Source of the DNA: Takakia lepidozioides
Taxonomy: Eukaryota > Streptophyta > Takakiopsida > Takakiales > Takakiaceae
Length of the DNA: 64,000 nucleotides
Direction: 5' to 3'
Assembly: GCA_030704615.1 (NCBI GenBank)
Contig: CM060733.1
Span: forward strand, 75,802,907-75,866,906
Every line of letters begins with the position of its first letter. Position 1 is the stretch's first letter. The position numbers and the translations under genes were made by a program. Under the pieces are notes generated by a model. The model saw only the letters and a list, made by a program, of their open reading frames with translations. It did not search any database and had not been told where the DNA came from. Positions 22,633 through 36,344 of the stretch are shown piece after piece.

Positions 22633-25600
22633 TTGCATAGTTACGCAGTTTTGGTCCATCCTAGCCTGCAAACACCTATTGCCCATTTTTTGGATGTCCC
22701 TTTGGAATCTACTGCTGACACTTCTTGCATTAGAGATATTGATGATCCTTCTCTCAAGGGTTCCGGCCCACAATTTGACTGTGTGTCAATTTGGTTTGTG
22801 GGTTCCATGAAAGTTTCGGTTCCTCCGGGTTTCAATTGGGTGCCTTCATTGCTACCTGTTAATCCCAGACTGAATTACAAGGTCTCCCATTTACAACCAT
22901 CAAATCGTGAGAACCTCATGGGCTTTGCTATATTCAACCCTACATGAGCTGGAACTTGGTCACTTGGAACATTAGGGGCATAGGTTCCGAGGCTTCGGTG
23001 CCCAAGAGAAGAAGAATTAAAAGTTGGGTTGCTTCGTCGCTCTCCTTGCATCCCATAGTTTTTTTGCAAGAACATAAACTAGACGCTAGGAAAAGTGCTT
23101 TGCTTGGTCACTCTATTTGGCCTGCTTCTTCTTCCTGGTGGAATCCTACTGTTGTAGACACCAGAGGGGGTACGGCTATATAATTTGGTTACGGATAGAA
23201 TTGCTTTATGGTCCATGCTTCATTCTAATATCCTCAATAACCCGCAGGTCTCCAACTGGGTTTTAGCTGGTGACTTCAATATGGTCGACAGTTCTCTTGA
23301 TAGGCTCGGCTCTGCTGCTCAGTCCCTGTCCTTAGATGAGCAATCAGCTTGGGACAATCTTTGCTTCGCAGTTTGGTTCTCGGACACCTTCCAGTCCCAA
23401 CATTCTTCTCTTAGATTCACCTGGACCAACAATAGAGGCCCTCCTTACGTGCGTACATGGCTAGGTTAGATAGGTTTTATTGCTTCCGCTGGCAGCCACT
23501 TGGGCCAGCCCGGTCCCCCTTCCCCCTATCTTTCCGGACTTTGATCATGCGATGGTCTCTTTGGTCTTACATCCTCCTGGTCTTCATTGTAGAGGTAGAA
23601 GTTATTTTAAGATGAATCCTCTTCTTCTCAGATCCCCTGATCTCATCCGTAAGCTTGCCACGATTTGGAAGGAGTCTGCCAATGATTTTGCCTCTCCAAT
23701 GCTTAGATTCCTTCATAAATTGGCTGTTGCTAGGAAACTGGCTCAATCCTTGTCCAAGTCTATGGCCCTTGAAAGATCTAGGAAAGAAAAGGCTCTATTG
23801 AAATGCATCTCTCACTGCTAATGGCTCATTGAGTCAAATGTTGTGGGCCCCATCACCTTCCAATCCTAGGCGAGAAGAAACCTGGTAGAGCTTCGTGCTT
23901 GCAAGGAAATTAATCTTAAGAGAAAAGCCGGTGTGAATTGGTCCTTGCAAGGTGAAAAAATGACCGCTTATTTTTTCCAAAAAACCAAGCAACGTCAGGC
24001 TGCTACCTCCATCTGTTCTCTTAGGGATGGGATGAACTCCCTTCAGACTTGCCCTAAGAAAATGGTTGCCACTGCGGCGGATTATTTGAAGACCCTCTTT
24101 TCACCTCCGTCCGTCTCTGATGTTTCCCTTTCCTACAGAAGCCAGATGCTCAGTATTGTGCCCTGCATTCTCTCCGCGGATGACCAGAATTCTTTGAACG
24201 CCCCCTTTTCAGTGACTTAGTTATTGGAGGCCACTGAAGCTCTAGCTGCGCTTAAATCACCGGGGCTTGATGGTCTTCCTGTAGAATTCTTTAAATGCTT
24301 ATGGTCGGATGTGGGGGAGGATTTCTTGCTCATGGCAAATGACATTCTAGGTAAAGGCATCATGCCTTCTCAGTTATTTCAAGGTGTTATCACTCTCATT
24401 TTCAAAAAAAATGATAGGGATCTTGAATCTTTAATTACAGGCCAATACTCTTGTAAACTCTACTTATAAAATTATTGCTAAAGTCTGGCCTTACAGTTGT
24501 AGCCCTTCCTCTTCAAGCTAGTGCGTCCGGAACAGACTGGGTTTATGAAAAACCGTATGATCCTCAATAATATTCTCTTGTCTATCGAGGCCCTTCATGA
24601 TCTGGCCCACGAGTCCAACCAGCCTTTGGCCTTGCTTATGCTAGACTTTGAAAAAGCTTTCGATAATGTTGATTGGGCTTTTCTTTTGGGTGCTCTGGAA
24701 AAGGTGGGTATCTTGGGGAGTTTCCTCTCTTGGATCAAAATCCTTCTCTATTTAGCCTCCAGTAAGGTAGTGGTAAACGGGGTCCTCTCTTCTTCCTTTC
24801 CCCTTAACGAATCTGTTCGCCAAGGGTGTCCACTTGCTCTCTTTCTTTTTCATATTGCTGTAGATACTCTGGGCACCTTTTGTCTTCCAACCATGCCATC
24901 CAAGGCCTGAGAATCCCGAGATCTCTGCCTTCCCCTTAGAGCATCAAGGTGTTCGTGTATGCTGACGATATTGTGAGGTTAATCGATAACTCATCTGCTT
25001 CCAATGTTACTACCTCTCTACAGGCTCTGGACTCGTTTTGTCATGCCTTTGGGCTCAAGGTGAATTGGTCTAAATTTGTTGGTATTTTCTAGTCCAAGCT
25101 TTCCTTGCAGCAGCGGTCTCGCACATAGCTCCCTGGGGTCATGAGCGGGGTCTTCGTTGGCTGCAGCCAGGTCAGGCACACAATCTCCTTGGTCACCTTC
25201 TGGGTCATGATCTAACTGACTAGCAACGATGTGAGGCGGTGATTTCCAAACTTAAGAGGAAGCTGAGCTACTGGAGCTCTCCTCATCTGTCCATCATGGG
25301 AAGGGCTCTTATTGTCAATCAGGTGCTTCTGGCCTTAGTTTGGTTTGCTGCTTCTGTCTGGTTCCCAGGATCCATCATAATTAGTCAGATCAAATCCTTG
25401 GTCAGGAATTTTCTCTGGGGAGCCACCCCTTCTTCTCCTTCCCGCATGGCACTCGTAAGTTTGTCCCAGATAACCCAAAAAAATTATTTTGGCGGTTTGG
25501 GTATTATTGATCCTCTTGTGCAGACTATCTCGCTCCTGACCAAATGGGTTCCCAAGATGCTTATGCATCTCTCTTCTCCTTGGATTTTACATTCGGAGGT

Positions 25601-26820
25601 TGAAGAGTCCTCTTTGTTCGCCATTAGAGTTTACTGTCGTGTCTCTGGTAAAATATGTGACCCCTCACCCCTTAGCTGAACATCCAGCACTACTCTGCTT
25701 CTTTCTCTTGGTTTCTGATTGCTCCCTTGCAATTGCTTCAATTCGACTGCGGAATGGCATTGGATGATAAAGACCACCATCCCTTCTTTGCTTATTCTGT
25801 GAAGCTTGGTTACTCTATTTCTTTTGAGACCACCGGTGATTTTCCGGCTAAGTGGAATGCCAAGTGGAGACACCTTCCCTGCCTCCTGACCAATTGGAAA
25901 TCCATATGGAAAGATGTTTAGACATGGCTGCTAAGCTGAGTGGTTTTTAATGAAAACTGGTCAATAGGATTTTGCCGGTCTTCTCCTTCATTCCTAACTC
26001 CCCACATTCGTGCTCTGTGTGTAACTTTGGAAGCTCTGAGTCTATCGAGCACTGCCTTGTAGAATGCCCTCTGGCTTCTTTTCTACGGAGTCTGGTCAGT
26101 AAGTTTTACTTCCTTTGGCGTAGGGACTTCTCCATAGATATCTCTGTACTGCTCCTCAACTTGCATGGGGGAATCCCTTGGAGCTCATGTCTTGTGTGGG
26201 CAGCCCTGAGGGCCCACAGTCTATGGAATATCTGGAAGTCTAGATGCTCTCTAGTCTTTGGGGGGGGCGGGTGCAACCTTGCTCTAAGTTGCTGTTGCAC
26301 AAAGTTCACTTAGACATAATGTCTGAAGCTAGGAAAACGTGGCGGGTTGTGTGTGCAACTGCTGCTAGATGCGCGAAGGGAAGGCGACTGCAGCTATTCA
26401 CTTGCTTTGATAACTCCTACGGAAAAGGCAGGCAACTCTGCTCAAGAACCTCTCAATCAACAATTATTTGGAACGATGGCCTCCCGACATGTTGGCAGCT
26501 CCACTAACGTACAGCAGTCGGCCGAGCCCGAGGAATCTGATGTCAATTGGAGACACAAGCAAACCCTCAGGAAGGGCAAATCTAAGGCCCACCTCTCCTT
26601 TGATTCTTCTAGGCGTAAAAACGACATTGCCTAGTCTATTGGTCTTATTTTAGCTGCGGAACGTTCTTTCTTAGCTTCCTGCGTGTCCCCTAGGTCGCTG
26701 GTTTGGGGGCAGTGTCCCTGTTTCATCCTCCATGGTTTGTACTCTGAGGCTATTTTTTCCTCACTTTCTAATATATTTTGGCCCTTCCAAAAACAACAGG
26801 ATAAAAAGAAAAAACTAATT
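22633..26820 (+). mobile_element. degenerate LINE (endonuclease, reverse transcriptase, zf-RVT), A-rich 3' end
   Basis: A short upstream frame (22,633-22,947) is followed at 22,944 by the apurinic endonuclease start MSWNLVTWNIRGIGS, then VFLQEHKL, VLAGDFNMVDSSLDRLG and RFTWTNNR. The RT domain reads ALAALKSPGLDGLPVEFFK, RPEQTGFMKNRMILNN, LMLDFEKAFDNVDW, SVRQGCPLALFLF and, at about 24,955, VYADDIV (YADD catalytic motif). Then come KLSYWSSPHLSIMGRALIVN and a zf-RVT-like CSVCNFGSSESIEHCLVECP near 26.0 kb. An A-rich stretch near 26,777-26,817 fits the 3' end. Many stops and frameshifts divide it into at least eight frames. It is transcribed in the same direction as the ESCRT gene downstream. Confidence 0.85.
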
Positions 26821-26925
26821 TTGATATACCATAATGATCTGAGTTTTGCTTAGCCCAAAATAAGCGGTAATAGGGGAGTCTATGGAGAGGAGGGGGGTGA
26901 CGATGGATAGGACGGTGGGTGCTCA

Positions 26926-27313
26926 AGGCAGGTTCACACGGCAAAAATCCGTCCGTCCCATCCGGACGTGGCGGCTGCAGCGGGTGTGGCGGGCCGGGGT
27001 CCACCCTTGAGGAACGCGACGGCGAGGAAGGGACGGACGGCCTGGCCACTGTAGGTACTTCCCGCTGTCCGTCGCTGTCCGTCCCATCCCTCATTCCTTC
27101 TCCCTGGCTATCATGGCTAAAACATGTTTAGGGTTTAGCTGGAGGGCTCTTTATGAGAGCTTCTCTTGCTAAACTTATATGTTGCGTCACGTGTGTACTA
27201 TCGCGTGTGAACATGTTGCACCGTCAGTCCCGTCCGTCCCCCTCCACACGTGTGGAGGGCCCACCACTATGGCTAGATGGGACGGACGGATTTTTGCCGT
27301 GTGAACCTGCCTT
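26926..27313. mobile_element. MITE with 38-bp perfect terminal inverted repeats
   Basis: The left end starts AAGGCAGGTTCACACGGCAA at 26,925. The identical sequence, inverted, ends at 27,313, and the match runs 38 bases without a mismatch. The element is about 390 bp and has no coding capacity. TCA flanks both sides if the left end is put at 26,926, a 3-bp duplication compatible with a PIF/Harbinger (Tourist-like) origin. It sits directly behind the LINE. The perfect repeats suggest recent activity. Confidence 0.8.
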
Positions 27314-30300
27314 TCAGACTGAGCTCAAATGGCGCCCAACAGAGGGGGGACACATTCCATGTTCCGAGCAGATCCGACCGCCTTGCGCATAAGGAACGCC
27401 AGGGGAGACAAGTCAAAGCAGAGGTCCACTTCCCAAGAGCATCAGAGGTCAGACGTCAGAAGCATCACCTGGCACGACTTGACTACCTGCATGAACTTGA
27501 GCAGAGCAGAGCTAGCCACCATCTTACCGATTACCACGGCCCACCCACGATCGGGGGAGAAGCTAGCTCGCTACAGTGATCTTGGTCGGTTTTCCGATCT
27601 GGGTTCCTTTTTTTATATACATATGGTGAAGTTAAATCTTGGAGGGGGAACAGACTGGAGAGTTGCAGAAAAAAGTGAAGATATTGGCAGAGGTGGATCA
27701 GATAAGGGTGTCCAGAACTTTGATGCCGCAAGCGAAGCCAGCCGAGGCCAGCCACAAATTTTCCTTTCCAGAGGCTCGCTGGAGTGCTATAAACTGGGTT
27801 GGAACAATTCAAATTTCATCCTCCAAAGACATGTCGTCACTGAACAAGAGTTGTAGTGCACCACATGTATAGCTAGGAAGTGAAGTGATCAGCGGCCTCC
27901 GCTGTCTTATTATATCTAATGCTACTTAAGACGATAATGTGAGGTGGGCCCCCCTTCTCGAGATTTCTCCATTTATACGTCTCCTAAATCTCTTCTCTCA
28001 ATGCTGTGCTCTCTCCATGCTCGCTCCCCTCTCTCCCATCAGGCGACCTACCCCCGCTCTGCACTTCACTTCTAGCGCGTAGGCCTCTTCTCAGTGTCTG
28101 CAGCTTATATATGAGCTATATATCTAATGCGATATTGTTCTTCGAGTATGATGTCGATGCAGATCTGAGCCGGGTTCCCCCACTCCTTTTCTCTATTTGT
28201 TTGTCTGAGCCCTACTCTTCATGTTCCTCTGCAGCTGATCGGCCCGGCTCTATCTTTCACCGGAGCTTCGGTGCTAAAATCAACTCAATCTGAAGATTGA
28301 TCTCGAATAGGCTGCGATCTTGTACATTGTGAAAGATTCGGATCTTGCTTGGTCTGAGTTAGATGTTTTCGGACATCTATTAAACTTCTGCCTCCAATGT
28401 TGGTGGGTCCTATCAGTAGTCTTGTTCCGGTGATCTTGTGCTTTGTACTAGTTTGCATGATTCCTTGGTTTTTCGTGTCAACAGATTTCAGATTATTGGA
28501 ATTTTTCTGAGCCCATATATATGTTTTGTACGCTGAGTCAACGTACATATCCTCTTGACATGACAAGATCTAGATGTCTTACCGGTCAGCTTCTATGCAA
28601 CGGTAATCAGTGAATGTTTAACAGCCTCGGCAGGAATTCTAGATGGACAAGCTCTCTTTTGCTTAGTGTCTCAGTGCTCACTGTGAAAAAGTAAACGACC
28701 TCAATGGGCGACTTGTTAGAATTCCTGTTTTAGTTTCGATCGTTTTACATCAAGGTCGCGCTTTGAAGCAGAGTTGAAGCAGGATTTGGAGCATTCGCTT
28801 ATGGTTTTGACAATGAACAGGCTCTGAACAGGCACACAAACTTAGACAAGCGAACAAAGGTCAACCTTACAAAGAAGAGCACTTGGGACTTCAGACATGC
28901 ACCACCGACGAACAACGAGGATTCAGACAATGGTTGGTCGAGTTGCCAAGCTCAGGAGGGATAGCGCCAGCTACTTTGGCCTTCGGCGCGTATAATTATC
29001 TGCTTTGTATGTTATTTGTATATATTGCTCTGGAACTCGAGAACACTCGTCTGTCCTTTAATCAGGGTTTATTCTTCGATGTTCAAGGTGGATAGGACTG
29101 TATAATTTTCTCCCACATCTGGCGATCGGAGGCTAACAAGTCTGCATCCCTTGTAATTAAGTACACACCAGACTCGACGCAACGGCGTGTGGAGCTTTGT
29201 CTCAGCTTTGTTCTGTCAGTCCTTGTACGAGGAATTTTCCAGGATAAGTGCTTGTCCTGGTTATGTACTTGATAGTGCTAATGGATGCTTAATTAGAGCG
29301 ACACAGAGGTTGATGAGTTAAGCGCTATCCATTCTGAGCTTTGCAACTGTGCCATCCTGACTTGGAAGCTGCTTTGGATCCCTAGCGATGGATTACTAGA
29401 AGTGATACTACTCCTTCCCTGTTACAAGTGGTTGTGGTAATAATATCTGGATCTAACATCTGAGGTAAGCCTATTTTCCAGATTCCTGACGTTGGGATTA
29501 GTGCAGCGAGTTGGGATTCGACAGGTGTGACACATGCGATTGCCTAACTTGATCATTTAGAACTGCTGTCCAGATATTATAGCAATGTAAATGTACCTGA
29601 GAATATCAGATCTAGGTATTGAAATGTAGGGCTCTCGGCTAGTCTAGTCAATCAGTGTGGATGGCTACGGATTGACATGAGACCAGTTGGCTGGATCTCT
29701 ATTGGCTCCAATCAGGATCGGACGGGACGGAGGGACACTAATGATGTCCACCCTTATTGGATCGGGCGATCTAGGGCTACTAGCTACACAGGGGTATAGC
29801 TTTTTGGAAAGCTTCCTGCACAAGAAATGGTGGATGAACTTTGTGCTGACCTGGAGAAAGTCCTCGATCTGGTCCTGCTTTGGAACCGATCATAAAGATT
29901 TCTACATCTTCGGACGAGCTCTGCAAGAGAGTCTACATTTGATTGGTGCCAAGTGTATTATCTAGTTCCATCAAGAAACAAAACCTTTTGGTGCTCGCTC
30001 ATGAGGATGGAAGCTGGTGTTCAAGGAAGTTCGACCAGAATATGTCGACGAATTGCCGAGTAGCTCCCTCATGTGGAAGTCATAGCTGATCTTGTTGAAG
30101 TCAGGCTGTACTTACCACCCCACAGGTCATGATCCTAGTCTGCATAAACAACATGGTGTACTCTAAGGCAATGGGTCGAAGAGATGTTTGGCGGAACATA
30201 TTATTTTATTTGATGTCTATTGCACTCTCAAGTTTCCGGTGTTGACTTAATCAGTCGTCTTCACATACGTACAGAGAATTCACTTCTCTTGAGACTAGTT

Positions 30301-31500
30301 TAATAATACCTTGGGACTCTTACGGATCTGCTGAACTGTGGTTATCCTAGCCAATTGATGTACGTGTGCGCTGCTACAGGCCATTGAAGACCAATTCTCT
30401 TATCTACTTATACATTGTCTTGTGGGTGCCAAATCAGTGATAAAAAAATGGGCTTGAAGTCTCAGGGAAAAAATCTGCGTGAAGTTAGATCTTCAGATCA
30501 GGACTTCCAGATACTGGGTTGAGCTCTCACATGGCCACCTGCTGATTCTTGTTCTAAGCCCTACCCCACTTGCTCACACTTTTCTATGACAATTGAACGT
30601 ACCACGACCTTCACATCTCACGGACCCAGCCCGCAGTATGGCCTTATGAGCTTATATATCGTGCTCCTGCAGACGGGATCTGGCTGCTGTCGACCCGTCA
30701 TCAAACATGAGAGCTCCTTGTGAATTTCAGCGATGGGTGACGCTGAAAGGAGATGATGTTTGCATATTCTCAGTACTAATTCAATCCATGTTAAGTGGTT
30801 TGAGTTTTAGAGTTGTGCGTGCGTGATTTGACAACAAGTACTGATCGGCGATCTGAATATTGTCTTCATTTTTCGTTTGAGAGTCATACTCACTGCGAAC
30901 AAGTCCCTGTCGCCACCATAAATAACACCTACAAACTACAAAGTTGAGAATTTGAGAAAACCCAAGATTTAAACTGAACTCATACATACGAGTATGGCCC
31001 AGCGTAGAGCATTTCCTCTTACTTCTCCACAGTTTGGAATTGTTGTTCGGAGGAAAAGAAAAGTGTATGGAAAATTTTGAAGTGTCGAGGTCTCCTTGAC
31101 CGTGGACCTGTGTTTCCGAGTTCTGTTGCAAGAAAACAGCTGCTAAAGCTTGAAATAAGGGTAACCATGAAATTTGTGATGAAAGGAACTCCAAAATGTT
31201 TCGTTTAGCTTCACCAGAAACAAAACAAATTGGGTTTGATGTTAAACAATCTCTTTCCCTCCTCGCTCTCACTCTCCATCGTTGCTGTGCTGGGTGTGAG
31301 AGATACGCAGACGTGGCAGACAGACTCTGCCTATCCGTGAAGTTTGTGGGGTCATCAAGGTCCTTGTTCTGACAATGGTCTCCTCTGTGTCCTAATACTC
31401 TCTACTTGTGTTTACCCTCTCACTCCTTTTGAGGCTGTCTTCGTGTTGTGAGCTGGGTTATTCTCCAGTCCATTACTTCTCTTGTTAGCGGGTTTTTGGA
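27314..31500. other. long intergenic stretch without recognised genes
   Basis: I found no protein similarity on either strand. The ORFs at 27,329-27,856 (+) and 30,781-31,272 (-, SEAKRNILEF-type, low complexity) carry no recognisable motif. Old transposon sequence is likely but could not be named. Confidence 0.35.
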
Positions 31501-31504
31501 ATAT

Positions 31505-31994
31505 GATGTCGGGCGGTCGGGCGGGCGGGGCGGCGGGGGCTGAAGATGGTGGCATCTGAAGCCCTACTTGTCTGTCTAGGAGCACTTGCTCTTGTCTTCA
31601 CCAATCCCCGCTGTGAAACTGAGGAATGATACAGGGGATCTTTTGTTGTGTGCCTTTCCCTGCCTGCCGCTCTCCTCCATGTTTCGTTCTCCTTCCAGTA
31701 TTGTCAGGGCCCCATCTCTTTGCAAAACCCTATGACCTCGGAGGAGAGGTGGCGAAAAGTGGCCGAGGCAAGGCCCGTGAGCTTTTCGTGATTCGAAGCA
31801 GAGAGAGCGAAAGTTGTCAGTCTTAGCATCACCAGAGTGAAACATACGTTGCCTTTCTTAGTGACATAGCCCCATGACTCAGGGTTTGACTTGTAATTCG
31901 TCTAACACGCGGTTAGGTTTTTGAAAGTGAGGGTAGAACACAGGGAAAACCAATCCCTTCACACGATCTCTCTGGAAATCAAGGTAATTGAAGG
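31505..31994 (+). promoter_or_regulatory. probable promoter/5' leader of the VPS2-like gene
   Basis: A C/G-rich run (GGGCGGTCGGGCGGGCGGGG at about 31,512) lies 450 bp before the start codon, and a moderately GC-rich leader follows. No TATA box is evident. Position and base composition are the only support. Confidence 0.3.
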
Positions 31995-34900
31995 ATGAAC
32001 ATATTCAAGAAGAAGCCCAGCGCGAAAGGTAATGTTCTCAACGCCAAGATGTTTAACCCATCGCCTTCCCTTCTCAAAGCCCTTTCTGCATTGCAAAATG
32101 TATGCCCTAGTTATCCTCAAATTAGTGGAAGCCTATCTTTCAGGGTCCTACTGTTGCACAAAGACACAAACGTCCATTACGTGGGGACACGCACTCTCTC
32201 TTTCTCCCTCTGTGCAGGTACTGGTGTCCGAAAGAAAACTGAGTGGTATCAAATAGATTACATGCTCAACAAATCATGTCCTGTCTTTGGTATGAGGATT
32301 GCACATTTGTGTCACCACGTCTCTTATGAAGCTGAGCTGAATTGCAAGAAACGTACAAAAGATCTCTAGTATCAGGGTTGGGTAAAACCTCGTGTGAACT
32401 TAGCACCAGGCTTCTTATGTGCAGGGGATGCGGGTATATTTCGTCATCATGCTGCCCCATAACCATCCACCTCCCAGCGATGCTACAGCCAATAAATTAT
32501 ATGTTCAAAGGGAACCCTTAGTTTGTTGGAAGTTGTTAGGGAGAAGAATGCCCAAGTGTACGTAGATGCTTACATTGCAGTCTCATGGGCTGATGAGAGC
32601 TTGTCGTTTTGCACAGAAGCACTACGTGTAAGCAAGCGGGAGATGTCTGTTGCTACACGAGGTAACGTCTCATGTCTATCCAAGTTCAACTTGACTTCAA
32701 AGCAATGAGTAGGAGACAAGGTCCCACGGGCAGAGTGGCTTAGATGTAACCACTCATTGACAGTTGTGCTATTTGACACCGCAGAATTGTCACAGGCAGT
32801 CATGGATAGTTACTGGGCCTTTTGCACATCCAACAAGTTTGGTTAGGTTGGGAAGGCTTCGGTCAACAGTGATACAGACTACTGGTACCATCATTATGTT
32901 GATGTATTTCCTGGAACAACCGGCAAATGGCAGTTCCCCAACCAGATTCAGCGTCCACATGCTGAATGTTGCCAGCCTTTCAAATTATGCAGTGTCACTA
33001 GCTACTGCAAGGGCCATGAAAGATTGTTTGACCTTGGGACAAGTCATTACTTTCTTTTGCAATGGTCACACATTGTGGTCGGTGCATTTCACAGGAATTG
33101 AGCGCGAGATTGCAAGCTTACAACTAGAGGTACCCCCCAACAATTTGTAAACACCCCCAAGGGGTCTGTATGTTTCTGTGTGTGTCTGTCCTGCATGGCC
33201 CTTCTGTAGGAGAATGGCCAGACTTTAAGTGGGATAGAGAATTGAAGACCCTTTGTAAGTTCAGGAACTGTGACATACCAGGGGGACAACTTCGTATTGG
33301 TCCTGGCAAACATCACCTAAAGTGGAATCTGGTGGGAAATTTTTGAGCTACAAGCTTCTCCCTATGGAGTTATTGAACACCAAACAATGAGCTCAAACAA
33401 GTGGGAGCAAGTTCTGGAAACTTCAGACACCAGAATGGAAGAGTCTATAAGGCCACAGCTTCCATCATCATACAGGTGATGGGAGCCTGTCCAGCCCAAA
33501 CATTGTGCTGTGAGAGTGGCATCTGATATGAGATCCTGGCTGTGGAGCTCAAGTTGTATATGCGGGCACTGCTGGTAAGTTGATTTCATGGCCATCTTAT
33601 GGACGAATGTGGTTGCAGGAGAAGAAGCTCGTTGCGGAGATAAAGAAGACAGCAAAGACTGGAAATGAGGTATATTTCAGCTGGTTGAATAATCTCATCC
33701 CATCGTCTAATTAATGTCATCACTTAGCCTGTCTTTAAAAGAGAAGTGTCACTAGGTCCTTTACAAAAGATATCCACTCTTCGTGGGCTTCTAGGGCTTA
33801 GTCTCTTCCGAAGATTCATCGGGTACACCTTTGCAAGCTGTTTGGCAGCGAAGTATTGTTTGGTGTTGCCCTATTCCCCTGTATTCTGCAGACTTGGTAT
33901 TCAAGGTTAGTGTGGCTTTCATTGGAAATGTGGCCTAGTCAGTGCTACAGGACTGTGACTCACAACAGTGGTGATCATAGTTTTTAACAATGTTTGCTGG
34001 AGGAGTGCAGGCGGCCACCAAGATATTAGCACGGCAGCTAATACGGTTACGACAGCAGATTGCCAAGCTGCAGGGTAGTCGGGCCCAGATGCGGGGGGTG
34101 GCAACTCATACACAGGTGAAGGGAAGGGAAGAGGGAGGGTGACAGAGATTGGTCAGCAAGGGGATATTTGCAGTTTCTATGGTTCATTTGGATGTGTTCT
34201 TGAACAAAGCCATGGACATCTGCCCAAGTATCACTTTTTCTGTGCATCATCATGGGATTTTGCTGGGGATTGGGAAACAGGCAATGCATGCCAACACAGC
34301 AGTAGCGGGTGCCATGAAGGGGGCAACCAAGGCCATGTCCTCCATGAACAAGGTTGGATTCTCTATGTAGAGGAGGATGGCAGTTTGGTCTGTCTTTTTG
34401 CTAATCATAGGACCTAGCTTTTTTAGAATAGTCCTTTTCAGAACCTCTAGTGTCGGATGACTTAATTTGTGGTGGTTGGAGTCGATTTCCTCCTGATACA
34501 CGGAAGTTGGTTGCAAATGTAACTGTTGCTGCTGGTAACTGCTAGCACTGGTCATGTAGGGCTGGCTTGGTTGGGCAGAGCTATGGGGTGTCTATGTATA
34601 CCTGGTCATCTGGCAAGCAAGGATACCTTTCATTAGACCATGGCCTTAAAAGAGTTAGCGCCACAAAGGTATTAGAGAGTTTTTTGGAGGGAGATTTGTA
34701 ATATGTGAATTATGCCATAGTGACAGATAGCAAAAGAGGGAGATTTTGTCTATCAGTCAAGCAGTAACATGTTTGTATCAAATGTGAAACAGCAAATGGA
34801 GCCAGCAAAGCAGGCCAAAGTGATGCAAGAGTTCCAGCGACAGTCAGCTCAAATGGACATGACGGCAAGGAGATATTTGTGTTTCTTGCTTCTCTTTTAG

Positions 34901-36344
34901 CCCATGTGGTGTTACCAAAGTCATCTTTGAACCAGCCATATTTGGCTTCAAGGCATGGATGTTCTCTGAGTTGGTAATGGGGGAAAGAGGAAAGAGGAGG
35001 GAAATACTAACCAGTCTTAAACTAGAGTTCTTCTCTGCAGAAGTATATCAGACTTCCCTCTTTACAACCTGTCAATGCTGTGGTTTATAGTTCTGGTTAC
35101 AAGCTACTTAGGTGTAGTATCACATTCTTTCATGTGCAAATGTGTGTCTTTGACCAGAACAGACAGAGATGATGTCGGACTCTATTGATGATGCATTGGA
35201 CGATGACGAAGCAGAGGAGGAGACAGACGAGCTCACTAACCAGGTACTTTCACGTTCTGGGGCATGCTGCTGAGAATTCTTTTCAGAGGCTATATCACCT
35301 AATCTACCCTCAATTGCAACCACTCACACTATTCAGGTCTTAACATGATATACTCTTCCCTGTCCTTGTATGAATACTTCTCTCTCTTCTGGGTTTATGG
35401 CACTCTCCTCTCACTCGTCCAGGTCACTCTTCTTCTGAGGTAGGAATGGCAATCTAGGCATTCATAGCTCCACCTCTGATACACTTGGAATGTGGTTGTA
35501 TGTTGATGCAGGTCCTTGATGAAATCGGAATAGACGTTGCAGCTCAGGTAAGGCAACTCTCTCTGATTACAACATCAGCCTTATCTGTCCCTAATAGACC
35601 CTCTTTTATCAGCCAATGATTCATTTGAACTGGAGAATATATCTCTCTTCAGAATTTAAAGTGTCAAACAATTGGAGGGAATCAATTCGAAGGTGATGAT
35701 CCAAAAAAGGGTGCTGCCAGATGACGAACTGGTTTGTCCAAAGAGAAGGATCCATTGATACTGCCGAGCACTCACCCGTGTGCATAAGTGTAGGTTATAG
35801 TAGTTCATAGAAGGGTAAATTGGAAGGGAAAGACTCATGTGAGTCGTATTTTGGATCAATCTGCAGTTATCATCTGCACCGAAGGGCAAGCTTGCAGGCA
35901 AGGCATGGGCTCAAGACGCCGAGAGGTACAGGTCTTATAAACATTGGAAACCATAACATATCCATATCTTTTGCAGGTCTCATGTGCACATCTCTTTGGA
36001 TGGAGTCATCAGTTTGCCTGAAGGTGTATTGCTGGCTGTCTGTGTCTTTCTCTGTCTTCTGGGCAAGAGCTGGCAACAGAAAGATGTATCTCTAGTTTGT
36101 ACAAATATGAAAGTAGAGAGTTTCTCGTGCGATCTGGGGAAGAGCATGAACATATCCATGCCTTAAACTTAGACAATTATGAGTGCCTTTGTCTCTCTTT
36201 CTCTGTCTTCACAGAGGACCCCTGGCCGCAAGGCTCGAGTGTCTCTTGAATAATCCATCCCTCTCTCCCTCTCTCCCTCTCTCATGTGGACGTGATAGAG
36301 CACTTCCTTTGTATCTTGTTGTCAGGTCTGGGTTAGTGCAATGA
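31995..36344 (+). CDS. VPS2.2-like: ESCRT-III subunit VPS2 (VPS2.2/2.3, CHMP2-like)
   Basis: VPS2 polymerises on endosomal membranes with VPS24 and recruits VPS4 during multivesicular body formation. Exons read: 31995-32028, 32617-32661, 33095-33129, 33619-33669, 34011-34115, 34281-34352, 34793-34864, 35163-35243, 35512-35547, 35867-35925 and 36215-36344. Phases agree throughout, giving about 239 residues (family about 230). Visible blocks: MNIFKKKPSAK, ALRVSKREMSVATR, GIEREIASLQLE, EKKLVAEIKKTAKTGNE, KILARQLIRLRQQIAKLQGS, NTAVAGAMKGATKAM, QRQSAQMDMTTEMMSDSIDD, DEAEEETDELTNQVLDEIGI and LSSAPKGK. The basic N-terminal helices and acidic C-terminal half are typical. Intron 7 starts GCAAGG, a GC-AG intron. 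The last exon is uncertain. The chosen acceptor gives LAARLECLLN, which fits a MIM1 helix (LxxRLxxL). A site two bases later would stop at 36,253 (208 residues) and lose it. No stop or frameshift was found. Confidence 0.9.

Noticed and set aside
31576-31845. ORF antisense to the VPS2 leader
   Set aside because: No homology. It overlaps the probable 5' leader.
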